This document shows positions 44,578 to 52,275 of a stretch of DNA of 64,000 nt, piece after piece. The DNA comes from Saccharomonospora sp. NB11 (lineage in GTDB: Bacteria; Actinomycetota; Actinomycetes; Mycobacteriales; Pseudonocardiaceae), in the NCBI RefSeq assembly GCF_015910535.1, contig NZ_JACBJG010000007.1:186001-250000 (forward strand), read 5' to 3'. Position numbers and translations under genes: made by a program. A model generated the notes under the pieces. It saw only the letters and a program-made list of their open reading frames with translations, was not told the origin of the DNA and searched no databases. Positions within the stretch are counted from its first letter, which is position 1; each line of letters begins with the position of its first letter.

Positions 44578-44593
44578 TGAAACGTCCGTTTCA
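44578..44593. promoter_or_regulatory. Perfect 16-bp palindrome upstream of the mce operon
   Basis: TGAAACG-TC-CGTTTCA is a perfect dyad in the mce leader region, 43 bp before the yrbEA GTG. Its size and symmetry are like TetR-family operators, which often control mce operons. No TetR gene is in the window, so the regulator would act in trans. Confidence 0.55.
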
Positions 44594-44846
44594 TGTCCTG
44601 GCATGCACTCTCGCTGTGCGTGCGATGACAATAACGCCGCGCAGAGCGCCTGGTTACGCGGCAATCTTCGTGGGTTCGTGACAATTCTCGTCGTGTTTCT
44701 TGCGTGGTTGTGAGTGTGCGCGTAGCCGATGGCGTTCGAAGGTCGTTGTTGTGCCAGGTGAGACAAAGCGATGAAAGAAATCCTTGACGCCGGTGACAAC
44801 CGTTGCGCCGATAGGGCGAGGAGTGAACATGAAATCCGGCTGTTTC

Positions 44847-44875
44847 TTGTTCGTAACGCAGTCAAGGGTTAACGT
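44847..44875 (+). promoter_or_regulatory. Candidate promoter for the secreted-protein genes
   Basis: TTGTTC (44847-44852), a 17-bp spacer and TAACGT (44870-44875) fit actinobacterial TTGnnn/TAnnnT promoters, about 130 bp before the first secreted-protein gene. Confidence 0.4.
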
Positions 44876-45006
44876 ACTCGCTGGTAGGTCGGCTTTCGAA
44901 CCTACTGGCAAGCACCGTCGGCCGATGTTTTCGCGCGGGTCGGGATCGGGGACTCCGCGCCGCTTGCTTTCGCTCGTTCGCCTGTTCACCTGGGAAAGGA
45001 ATCGCT

Positions 45007-45627
45007 ATGCGTAGGCGTGTCTTGAGCATTGTCGCCGGCAGCGCCGCGGCGGCCCTCGCGCTCGGTCTCACCGCCATGTCCGCCTCGGCTGCCCCGCAGG
45101 AGTGGATCGTGGACCCGGGCGGTGAGTACACCGGCGTGTCGGGAACGACGGTCCTGACCAACACCGCCAACGGCGTGACGCTGGACTGCAGCGGCTCCGA
45201 GGCGTCCGGCGAGCTCGCCGGCAGCGCGAGCGGCGCCCCCGCGCAGCTCGGCACCATCGACAACATCTCGTGGACGAGCTGTTCCGGTCCGCTGGGCCTG
45301 ACCTTCGAGGTCGTGCCGCAGAACCTGCCGTGGAGCATCAACGGTGAGTCCTACGCGGACGGTGTCACCACCGGCTACATCGGTGGCATCGTGGCCAACC
45401 TGACCGGCCCCGGCTGCGACGCCACGGTCGAGGGCGAGGCCCCCGGCACCTACGACAACGACAGCGACACGTTGGCTCCGAAGCCGATCGACGGTTCGTC
45501 GCACACCCTCACCGTCACGGCGGTGAACTCGTCGGCGAACTGCTTCGGACTGATCAACGTGGGTGACAACGTGACCTTCGAGGGCGCCTACGTGGTGACC
45601 CCGGGTCAGGACGTCACGCTCCAGTGA
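45007..45627 (+). CDS. Secreted protein of unknown function
   Basis: This 206-residue protein has a Sec signal peptide (RRRVLSIVAGSAAAALALGLTAMSASA, cleavage after ASA). The mature part is beta-rich and small-residue rich with five or six cysteines (DCSGSEASGELAG, ISWTSCSGPLGLTFEVVP, PWSINGESYADGVTTGYIGG, GPGCDATVEG, NSSANCFGL), pattern-wise like a widespread actinobacterial extracellular family without an assigned function. An AAAGGA precedes the ATG at 45007. It is divergent from the mce operon and heads a row of three secreted-protein genes. A 17-bp hairpin separates it from the second. Confidence 0.75.
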   Translation: MRRRVLSIVAGSAAAALALGLTAMSASAAPQEWIVDPGGEYTGVSGTTVLTNTANGVTLDCSGSEASGELAGSASGAPAQLGTIDNISWTSCSGPLGLTFEVVPQNLPWSINGESYADGVTTGYIGGIVANLTGPGCDATVEGEAPGTYDNDSDTLAPKPIDGSSHTLTVTAVNSSANCFGLINVGDNVTFEGAYVVTPGQDVTLQ

Positions 45628-45651
45628 CGTTCGCCGGTACTCGGCACTGAG

Positions 45652-45691
45652 TGGTCGGTCCGTCCGGGCCTGCTCCCGGGCGGGCCGACCA
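45652..45691 (+). terminator. Strong hairpin between the first two secreted-protein genes
   Basis: A 17-bp stem (45652-45668 with 45675-45691) contains only two G-T pairs and a 6-nt loop. It lies 24 bp after the first gene's stop and would end its transcript or limit read-through into the next gene. Confidence 0.75.
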
Positions 45692-45749
45692 TGTCGCTCG
45701 TTCACGGCATCGCGCCGGGACGCGGGCGGCTTCGAACGGGAGTGAGGAC

Positions 45750-47324
45750 ATGGGACGCAGAGTGAGCAGAGGCGGCCGGTTCGCCGCCCTCGGTGTGGCG
45801 GTCCTCGTTGGTGGCTTCTGGGCCCCCAGCGCGCTGGGCGGGCAACCCGGCGACGAGACCGCGGACGAACGACGGTCGCAGGAACTGCTGTACCACTGCG
45901 ACACCGAGTCGGGGACCCGGGACGCCCGGGTGCGGGTGAGCCTCGCGCTCCCCGAGACGGCTGCCCGACCGATCGGTGTGACCGTCTCGACCACGTTGGA
46001 CGAACAGGTCGTCGGTGAGCTGCGCGCCGGCGGTGCCACCGAGGTCACCGGTGTCCTGTCCGCGACACTGCGGGCACACCGCACCGCCCAGGCGGACAAG
46101 ACCGGTGAACCCGTCCTGCTGCCCGATCTCGCCGTTCCGACGACTCCGCTGCCCACCGAGGGACCGCTCACGCTCGTCGCGACGGGCGAGGCCGACGAGG
46201 TCACCCCCGGCGGTCCGGGGGAGTTCCGTGTGGCGGCCGACCGCTTCAACCTCCTGCTCGGCTGGCCTTCCGAGGGCGGTCCCGACGACGGCGAGGGTGG
46301 AGACCCCGAACCCGATCCCGAACAGCCGCCCGGCGACGGCGGTGGTGACGAGGGCGGGGACGGCGGCGACGGCGGTGAGGACGGCGGCGACTCGGTGCCC
46401 GACGCCACCACGTTGCCCGGCACGGACGGCGGTGGGGGCGCCGCCGCGCAGGCCAGCAGGCAGGCGCCGCCCGCCCGAGGCTTCGACTGCGTTCCCGCGG
46501 CCGACCAGAACACCGTCGTCACCACCATCACCGTGTCCGACGACGGAATCACCCGCCCCGGCGACGACTCCACCGAGTCCGACGGCGACGACACCGGCAC
46601 GTCCGGCACCGGACGAAGCTCGGACGCGGAGCCGGTGGACATCCCCGACGACTGTGTCGACTTCGCCGACGAGAACAACGCATGGTGCGCCTACCTCGGC
46701 GGCTACACCAACCTCGACAGCATGAACGCCGCGGTGCTCGTCGAACCCGGCATCGTCAACCTCGCCCTTCCCATCATCGCCGCGTGCAACGACGGATCGG
46801 AGTGGTTCTGGTTCTGCCAGACCGCACAGGCGGAGCTTCGCCACAACGGCAAGAAGCAGCTACCCCCGACCCGCAACGCGTTCCACGCCTTCGACTTCAT
46901 GCCCAACGAGGCCACCGTCGAACTGACCCAGATCGGGGACATGACGATCGACGTGCGATCGCAGGTCGTCGCGCCCTACGACGGCAGCGTCGTCGCGCAC
47001 GCGACCCTGGCCGTGCGCGTCTACGACGTCACAGTGAACGGGGTCGATCTGGAGGTCGGCGACAACTGTCGCACCGAACGTCCCATCACGGTGGCCCTGA
47101 CGGCCGACTACCCGGGCGACTACACGCCCGCTGCGGGCGGCTTCCTCGACGGCTACACCGACATCCCGCCCTTCACCGGCTGCGGGGACGGCGGAAACCT
47201 CGACCCGCTGCTCACCGGACTGATCTCCGGCAAGGACAACTACGTGAAGATGACGCAGGGCGCGATCTGCGACATCCGGACCGAGCAGTACTGCCCGCCC
47301 TCTCCTCCCGAACTCCAGCGCTGA
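45750..47324 (+). CDS. Secreted DUF6801-like protein with an acidic Gly/Asp-rich linker
   Basis: This 524-residue protein has a signal peptide (GRFAALGVAVLVGGFWAPSALG) and an N-terminal domain of about 130 residues (YHCDTESG..., VRVSLALPETAARPIGVTVSTTLDEQVVGELRAGGATEVTG) that fits DUF6801. A low-complexity linker of Gly, Asp, Glu and Pro follows (residues about 175-225), then a Cys-containing C-terminal domain (DDCVDFADENNAWCAYLGGYTN, NDGSEWFWFCQTAQAELRHNGKK). DUF6801 proteins are secreted by many actinobacteria and have no known function. The ATG at 45750 follows GGGAGTGAGG. It lies divergent from an mce operon, so an envelope or lipid role is possible (inference). Confidence 0.72.
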   Translation: MGRRVSRGGRFAALGVAVLVGGFWAPSALGGQPGDETADERRSQELLYHCDTESGTRDARVRVSLALPETAARPIGVTVSTTLDEQVVGELRAGGATEVTGVLSATLRAHRTAQADKTGEPVLLPDLAVPTTPLPTEGPLTLVATGEADEVTPGGPGEFRVAADRFNLLLGWPSEGGPDDGEGGDPEPDPEQPPGDGGGDEGGDGGDGGEDGGDSVPDATTLPGTDGGGGAAAQASRQAPPARGFDCVPAADQNTVVTTITVSDDGITRPGDDSTESDGDDTGTSGTGRSSDAEPVDIPDDCVDFADENNAWCAYLGGYTNLDSMNAAVLVEPGIVNLALPIIAACNDGSEWFWFCQTAQAELRHNGKKQLPPTRNAFHAFDFMPNEATVELTQIGDMTIDVRSQVVAPYDGSVVAHATLAVRVYDVTVNGVDLEVGDNCRTERPITVALTADYPGDYTPAAGGFLDGYTDIPPFTGCGDGGNLDPLLTGLISGKDNYVKMTQGAICDIRTEQYCPPSPPELQR

Positions 47325-47366
47325 CCCCGAGTTTGTTCGTTGATCCCCCGTGAAGGAGGAACCCCG

Positions 47367-48335
47367 ATGAGAACGACCCGATCCGGAGGCAGATCCGGCA
47401 GACGCCTCAGGGCACTCGCCGCGACCGTCGCGCTCGTGGCCGCGGGCGTGACTGCCACCGCCGCACCCGCGGTGGCCGACGACGAGGTCCACGGCACCGC
47501 ACTGGCCGGACACTGGGCGCCGTTCGACCGGTGTCCCGTCGACGACCCGGCGATGCTCGCGGCCGACGGAGCCGACGTCGCGGCGTTGTGCCTGGCGTCG
47601 TCGTCGCAGTCCGGGACCATGAAGATCGGCGAGAAGGTCGTGCCCACCGCCGGAACGAACCTCCAGTTCGGACTTCTCGGCGACGGCACCGACTACACCT
47701 CGGTGTCGCCCGAGGGCGCCGGCATCCAGGCCGAGCCCGTCACGGTGCCGGGCGGGCTGCTGAACCTCATGTGCCCCAGCGAGATCCCGGTGCTCACGGA
47801 CCTCTGTGAGAAGGCGGCCGACAGCAAGCTCAACCGCGTGGTCGCCACGGTGGAGCCCGCGGGGACCCCGACCGACTTCAGCCTCACCGCGGGACTCGGA
47901 GTCGGGCAGCCCATCGTGACCCTGCCCGTGAAGATCCGGCTCGACAATGTGCTGCTCGGCAGCAAGTGCTACATCGGTTCGAACTCCGACCCGATCCTGC
48001 TGCGACCCCGCAACCTCACCCAACCGGCTCTGACGATCGCCCGCTACGCGCCCGACGGCACCGACCAAGCCGGCGGACCGATGAGCAACGTGGTCCTGTC
48101 GGGGGCCGACCAGGGTGACGACTCCTTCACCGTGCCCAAGGCCAACGGGTGCGGACTGCTCGGTGCGCTCGACTGGGCCGTGAACCTCCAGCTCGGCCTG
48201 CCGTCGCCCGAAGGGGCCAACAGTCTGGTGCTCAATGCGGCCGACACCGCCACCGGCGGCTTCTACACGCCCGCCGCGTTCGCGCCCGACCAGGGGCGGC
48301 TGCTCGCCGAGTACTGGCACGCCGCCCAGCAGTAG
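47367..48335 (+). CDS. Secreted protein of unknown function
   Basis: This 322-residue protein has a twin-basic signal peptide (RSGRRLRALAATVALVAAGVTATAAPAVA) with cleavage near AVA-DD. The mature chain has eight or so cysteines (FDRCPVDDP, AALCLASSS, LMCPSEIPVLTDLCEKA, GSKCYIGSNSDP, NGCGLLGAL) spaced for disulfides, and repeats of Pro/Val/Thr-rich strands. I do not recognise the family beyond its presence in actinomycete surface-protein sets. An AAGGAGG 8 bp before the ATG is a strong ribosome-binding site. It follows the DUF6801-like gene by 42 bp and probably shares its transcript. Confidence 0.75.
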   Translation: MRTTRSGGRSGRRLRALAATVALVAAGVTATAAPAVADDEVHGTALAGHWAPFDRCPVDDPAMLAADGADVAALCLASSSQSGTMKIGEKVVPTAGTNLQFGLLGDGTDYTSVSPEGAGIQAEPVTVPGGLLNLMCPSEIPVLTDLCEKAADSKLNRVVATVEPAGTPTDFSLTAGLGVGQPIVTLPVKIRLDNVLLGSKCYIGSNSDPILLRPRNLTQPALTIARYAPDGTDQAGGPMSNVVLSGADQGDDSFTVPKANGCGLLGALDWAVNLQLGLPSPEGANSLVLNAADTATGGFYTPAAFAPDQGRLLAEYWHAAQQ

Positions 48336-48379
48336 GTCGGCGTCCGGGGACGACAGCGACAGCGACGACAGCGACGACA

Positions 48380-48412
48380 GGGCCGTCCCGCCGAGCTCAG
48401 GCGGGGCGGCCC
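48380..48412. terminator. Bidirectional terminator with the SagB-like stop in its loop
   Basis: A 13-bp stem (48380-48392 with 48400-48412, one G-T pair) encloses a 7-nt loop that contains the SagB-like stop codon. It also ends the rightward secreted-protein transcript. The 30 bp before it are a short imperfect GACAGCGAC repeat. Confidence 0.75.
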
Positions 48413-49107
48413 GTCGCGAAGAGCATCGTCGGAATCTCGTTCTCCGCCAGCCCCAACAACGTGCCCGCGGCGGCGTCGTCGAACCCCGCCACGGCACACC
48501 CGGCCAGCCCCAACGCCGTTCCCACCAGGTAGAGGTTCTGCACGGCGACCCCGGAGTCGACGTGCAGCGTCCGGTAGTGGCGCAGCGGGTACTTGTCGAA
48601 GGCCACGTCGAGCCGTGCCGTGATAGCCACGGTGGCGGCGGGCGGCCAGGCGAACTCCTCCTGCAGGTACACCTCCGCCAGGTGGGCACCCGGGTCGGTG
48701 TCGGTGAGCTGCACCAGCTCGTGCGACACCGGTTCGTAGCGGTAGACGCCGTGGTCCAGTCCCGCGACCCGGCGGACGACCGCGTAGGCCCGCAGGATGT
48801 CCAGACCGCCCGCGCTCGGGGCCATGCTCAGCGGGTACTGCTCGACGCCGTAGGCCGGGACGAAGCGCTGCACGCCCATGGAGAACCGCAGCAGCGCGCT
48901 CAGTTCGAGCATTTCGAGGGGTTCCTCGGAGAAGTCGTACGACGAGTGTCGGCGGGCGAGCGTCGCCACCAACCCGGCCTTCGGCGGGTGCACGTCGGGT
49001 AGGGCGATGCGCTGTGCCAGCGGCAGCGGCTCGGCGGGCACAGGCAGTTGCGCGTTCAGCAGGCGGTGGACCGCCAGCGCGCGTTCGGTGGTATCCCGAC
49101 CATTCAC
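48397..49107 (-). CDS. SagB-type nitroreductase-family oxidoreductase
   Basis: This 236-residue FMN-fold protein resembles SagB/ThcOx dehydrogenases and related NADH-nitroreductase-like proteins. It shows RRHSSYDFSEEPLEMLELSALLRFSMGVQ, PSAGGLDILRAYAVVRRVAGLDHGVYRYEP, RHYRTLHVDSGVAVQNLYLVGTALGLAGCAVAGFDD and PTMLFATGRP. In thiazole/oxazole-modified peptide clusters such proteins oxidise azolines, but no precursor peptide, cyclodehydratase (YcaO) or transporter is near. It may be a stand-alone reductase. Array 6 and the HelD-like gene lie upstream on the same strand. A frame extension to 49186 has no supporting homology-like sequence; the ATG at 49107 is used. Confidence 0.8.
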   Translation of the reverse strand: MNGRDTTERALAVHRLLNAQLPVPAEPLPLAQRIALPDVHPPKAGLVATLARRHSSYDFSEEPLEMLELSALLRFSMGVQRFVPAYGVEQYPLSMAPSAGGLDILRAYAVVRRVAGLDHGVYRYEPVSHELVQLTDTDPGAHLAEVYLQEEFAWPPAATVAITARLDVAFDKYPLRHYRTLHVDSGVAVQNLYLVGTALGLAGCAVAGFDDAAAGTLLGLAENEIPTMLFATGRPA

Positions 49108-49207
49108 GACGGCTCCCGTCGTTCCACCTCGTCACCGACCACGGCGGCATCGTAACCCGTTCGAGTGGCCCTGTGCGCCGTTCCACTCATACCGGACGAG
49201 TGATCCC

Positions 49208-49407
49208 CGTCCCCTCCAGCCGTGTCCCGCCTTCCCGACGCCGTGTCCCGACTTCCCGACACCGTGTCCGCACCCTGCGACGCCGACATGCGTTCCTGCG
49301 ACGCCGACATGGGTCCCTGCGACGCCGACACGCGTGCTTGCGTCGCCGACATGGGTCCCTGCGACGCCGACACGCGTGCACAGGGCGCGGACACGCCCGG
49401 GAACAGA
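49208..49407. repeat. Intergenic 21-bp repeat array 6 (bipolar)
   Basis: Three left units (GTGTCCCGC, GTGTCCCGA, GTGTCCGCA) read rightward. Polarity flips near 49280, and six right units follow at exact 21-bp steps (CGCCGACATGCGTTC, CGCCGACATGGGTCC, CGCCGACACGCGTGC and so on). The right end is the cap GCGGACACGCCCGGG, 15 bp before the stop of the HelD-like gene. The right units alternate ATGGGTCC and ACGCGTGC versions. Confidence 0.9.
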
Positions 49408-49420
49408 CGACCCCCTCGGG

Positions 49421-51535
49421 TCAGCCCTGCGGGGTTCGCCAGCGGTCGTCGGAGGCCAGCACCGTGAGCTGCTGCGTCGCCCGGGTCAGCGCCACGTACA
49501 GCACCCGTCGGCCCGTCAACGACTCGTCCACCAGCTCGGTCGGCTCCACCAGCACGACGCCGTCGTACTCCAGCCCCTTGCAGTCGAGGCTGCCCACGAC
49601 CTTGAGCCGGTCGTCACCGTGGCCCTCGACCCAGCGCTGGACCTCGTCGACCCGGTCCATGGCGCAGATCACGCCGACGGTGCCCTCGACGGAGTCGAGC
49701 AGTTCCTTCGCCGCCAGTTGCGTGGCGCTCTCCAGGCCCGCGGGGTCGACACGGCGGATCTCCGGTGACACCCCCGTGGTCCGCACCGCGCGCGGCAGCT
49801 CGTCCGGTTCGGCGTGGCCCGCCACCACGTCGGCGGCGAGATCGAAGATCTCGGACGAGTTCCGGTAGTTGACGCGCAGTGTGTACCGGCGCCGCGCGGT
49901 GTTCGCCCCGAACGCCTGTTCGCGGGCTTTCGCGGCCTCGTCGGGGTCCGGCCACGAGCTCTGCACGGGGTCGCCCACGACGGTCCAGCTCGCGTACTTG
50001 CCGCGTCGGCCGACCATGCGCCACTGCATGGGGGAGAGGTCCTGCGACTCGTCCACCACCACGTGGGAGTACTCGTCGTAGTGGTTCGGCCTGCGGTGTT
50101 GGCCGTCGCGTGACGGCTCCGGGTCGGCGTCGGACCGGCGGCGACGCTTCGGCGGGGGCCCGAGGAGCACGCGAAGCTCGTCGAGCAGCGCGATGTCGGC
50201 GACCGTCCACTCGCGATCGGGTTCGCGGAACGACGCCGCGAGCATCGAGATCTCCTCCGCCGACAGCACAGTGCGGGCGGCGCGGGTGAGGCGTTTCTCG
50301 TCACCGAGCCAGCGCAGGATCTGCGCCGGGTACAGCACCGGCCACCACACGACGAGGAAGCGGTGGAAGTCGATCCGCTCGCCGAGGTCGGTGATCAACT
50401 GGGCGCGGTCGAACTCGCGACCGTCCTCGCGGGCGTGCGACTCGGCCTTGTCCGCCAGGGCTTCCAGCAACGTCTCCGCGGCGCGCACGCGCGAGCGGTT
50501 CGGAGGTGCGCCGTTGCTGTGCACCTTGCGGCGGACCTTGTCGAGTTCCTTGGCGCTCAGCTTGAGCACCTCGCCCCGGTAGACGATCTTCATCTCCGTG
50601 GGCGCGTCGGGCGGGGTGTCGCGCAACGCCTTGCCGAGCACCTTGCGCATCCGCAGCGACCCCTTGATCGCGGCCAGCGGTGCGGGGTCGTGCCGGGTGG
50701 CGTCGAGGCCGTCGAGCACCTGTCCGAGTGAGCGGAGCTCGACGTTGGTCTCACCCATCGACGGCAGCACACGCGAGATGTAGGTGGTGAACACGCCGGA
50801 CGGGCCGATCACGAGCACGCCCGCGCCGCCCAGTTGCCGCCGGTAGCGGTACAGCAGGTACGCCGCGCGGTGCAGCGCCACGGCGGTCTTGCCGGTGCCC
50901 GGGCCGCCGGTGATCTCGGTCACTCCACGCCACGGCGCGCGGATGACCACGTCCTGTTCCTTCTGGATGGTGGCCACGATGTCGCGCATGGTGTCGCCGC
51001 GCGACCGGCCCAGCGCCGCCATGAGCGCGCCTTCGCCCACCACGTTCATGTCGTCGGGCACCGACTCGGGCATGAGCACGTCGTCGTCGATGTCGAGGAC
51101 GGACTGTCCGGAACAGCGGATCACCCTGCGCCGCACCACGTTCATGGGTTCTTCGGCGGTCGCCTGGTAGAACGCGGCGGCGGCGGGCGCACGCCAGTCG
51201 GTGACGAGGTTGTTGAACTCCGCGTCGCGGATGCCGAGCCTGCCCACGTAGACGGTCTCGGAGTCGGCGTGGTCCAACCGTCCGAACACCAGACCCTCGT
51301 ACTCCGCGTCGAGGGTCTGCAACGTCTGGTTGGCGTGGAAAACCATCATGTCGCGCTCGTAGAGCATCGACGCCTGCTCGAACACGGCTTCGCGCTGTGC
51401 GCCGAGGCCGAGCTCGTATCCACGGGCGCGCATGGCCTCGGCCTGCGCGCGCAGCTCCGCGAGCCGGACGTACACCCGGTTCACGTGAGTTTGTTCGATG
51501 GCGATCTCGGCCCGTCTGACCGGGGACTCCGACAC
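49421..51535 (-). CDS. HelD/HelR-like ATP-dependent helicase (RNA polymerase recycling)
   Basis: This 704-residue superfamily-1 (UvrD/Rep-like) ATPase has Walker A ITGGPGTGKTAVALHRAAYLLYRYR near residue 225, motif II VVVDESQDLSPMQWRMVGRR, motif III TVVGDPVQSSW, and motif VI YVALTRATQQLTVL near the C-terminus. The N-terminal coiled helices (RRAEIAIEQTHVNRVYVRLAELRAQAEAM) fit the HelD secondary-channel arm. HelD-type proteins remove RNA polymerase from DNA, and the actinobacterial HelR branch gives rifampicin tolerance. The GTG at 51535 has GAGGAG at 6-nt spacing. HelD versus HelR cannot be decided here; no rifamycin-associated dyad (GGGGCTT/AAGCCCC) is seen upstream. Confidence 0.85.
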   Translation of the reverse strand: MSESPVRRAEIAIEQTHVNRVYVRLAELRAQAEAMRARGYELGLGAQREAVFEQASMLYERDMMVFHANQTLQTLDAEYEGLVFGRLDHADSETVYVGRLGIRDAEFNNLVTDWRAPAAAAFYQATAEEPMNVVRRRVIRCSGQSVLDIDDDVLMPESVPDDMNVVGEGALMAALGRSRGDTMRDIVATIQKEQDVVIRAPWRGVTEITGGPGTGKTAVALHRAAYLLYRYRRQLGGAGVLVIGPSGVFTTYISRVLPSMGETNVELRSLGQVLDGLDATRHDPAPLAAIKGSLRMRKVLGKALRDTPPDAPTEMKIVYRGEVLKLSAKELDKVRRKVHSNGAPPNRSRVRAAETLLEALADKAESHAREDGREFDRAQLITDLGERIDFHRFLVVWWPVLYPAQILRWLGDEKRLTRAARTVLSAEEISMLAASFREPDREWTVADIALLDELRVLLGPPPKRRRRSDADPEPSRDGQHRRPNHYDEYSHVVVDESQDLSPMQWRMVGRRGKYASWTVVGDPVQSSWPDPDEAAKAREQAFGANTARRRYTLRVNYRNSSEIFDLAADVVAGHAEPDELPRAVRTTGVSPEIRRVDPAGLESATQLAAKELLDSVEGTVGVICAMDRVDEVQRWVEGHGDDRLKVVGSLDCKGLEYDGVVLVEPTELVDESLTGRRVLYVALTRATQQLTVLASDDRWRTPQG

Positions 51536-51644
51536 TCGCGCTCCTCGCACCTGTCGCCTCGGAAGGGGGAAGAACGACTTTACGCGATCCGGGGTGTGGC
51601 CATGGACGCGTCCCGCCGCACGGGCGAGGTGCGAGCATGGTGCT

Positions 51645-52202
51645 GTGACAAGGATCGTGGCCGGACTGGCAGGCGGGCGCACGCTGCGGGTTCCTCCGAA
51701 GGGAACGCGACCGACGACCGAGTTGGTGCGGGAGGCACTCTTCAACGCGTTGGAGGCCGCCGGCGAACTGGACGGGGTGCGGGTTCTGGACCTCTACTCG
51801 GGGTCCGGTGCGCTGGGTCTGGAAGCCCTGTCGCGAGGTGCGAAGGAGGCCGTGTTCGTGGAGGCCGACCGGACGGCGGCCGACATCCTGCGCGGCAACA
51901 TCGCGAACGTGGGGCTCGGCGGTGTGGTGCGCCAGGGGCGGGTGGAGTCCGTGGTGGCCGAACCGGCGGGCAGGCCCTTCGACCTGGTGCTCGCCGACCC
52001 GCCGTACGCCGTGGACGCCGAGACGTTGGGGATCGTGCTGACGCGGTTGGTCGACAACGGGTGGCTCGCCGAGAACGCGTTGCTGGTGGTCGAGCGCCGT
52101 TCGCAGGACGGGCCGCCGCGGTGGCCGGACGCGTTGCGCGTGCTGCGGACCCGCACGTACGGGGACAACACGTTGTTCCGCGCGGAGTATCCGGCGTCCT
52201 GA
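51645..52202 (+). CDS. rsmD: 16S rRNA (guanine-966-N2)-methyltransferase
   Basis: This 185-residue SAM-dependent methyltransferase modifies G966 of 16S rRNA. It opens with [35 protein letters not shown], the RsmD signature. The SAM site is [20 protein letters not shown], and the catalytic motif DPPY is in [11 protein letters not shown]. The GTG at 51645 is the only plausible start. It is divergent from the HelD-like gene (109 bp) and followed by coaD (73 bp), restoring the conserved pyc-rsmD-coaD order after the accessory block. Confidence 0.95.
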   Translation: MTRIVAGLAGGRTLRVPPKGTRPTTELVREALFNALEAAGELDGVRVLDLYSGSGALGLEALSRGAKEAVFVEADRTAADILRGNIANVGLGGVVRQGRVESVVAEPAGRPFDLVLADPPYAVDAETLGIVLTRLVDNGWLAENALLVVERRSQDGPPRWPDALRVLRTRTYGDNTLFRAEYPAS

Positions 52203-52275
52203 CCGGGGCGGCGGAGCGTCGAGCGATTGGTCACATTCCGCGCGAGGCGCCGGTCTGCTTGATAGCGTCCGCGCC

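Larger units (their letters stand above)
44536..45006. other. Regulatory gap between mce operon and secreted-protein genes
   Basis: This 471-bp divergent spacer carries no credible gene and is less GC-rich than its surroundings. It holds the perfect palindrome near the mce start, a candidate rightward promoter near 44847-44875, and nothing else I can support. Confidence 0.6.

Noticed and set aside
44784-45014. 76-residue frame in the mce-secreted gene spacer
   Set aside because: It overlaps the start of the secreted-protein gene out of frame, has no ribosome-binding site and no recognisable composition.
51535-51644. Rifamycin-associated element upstream of the HelD-like gene
   Set aside because: No GGGGCTT...AAGCCCC dyad is present, so HelR-type rifampicin induction cannot be claimed.
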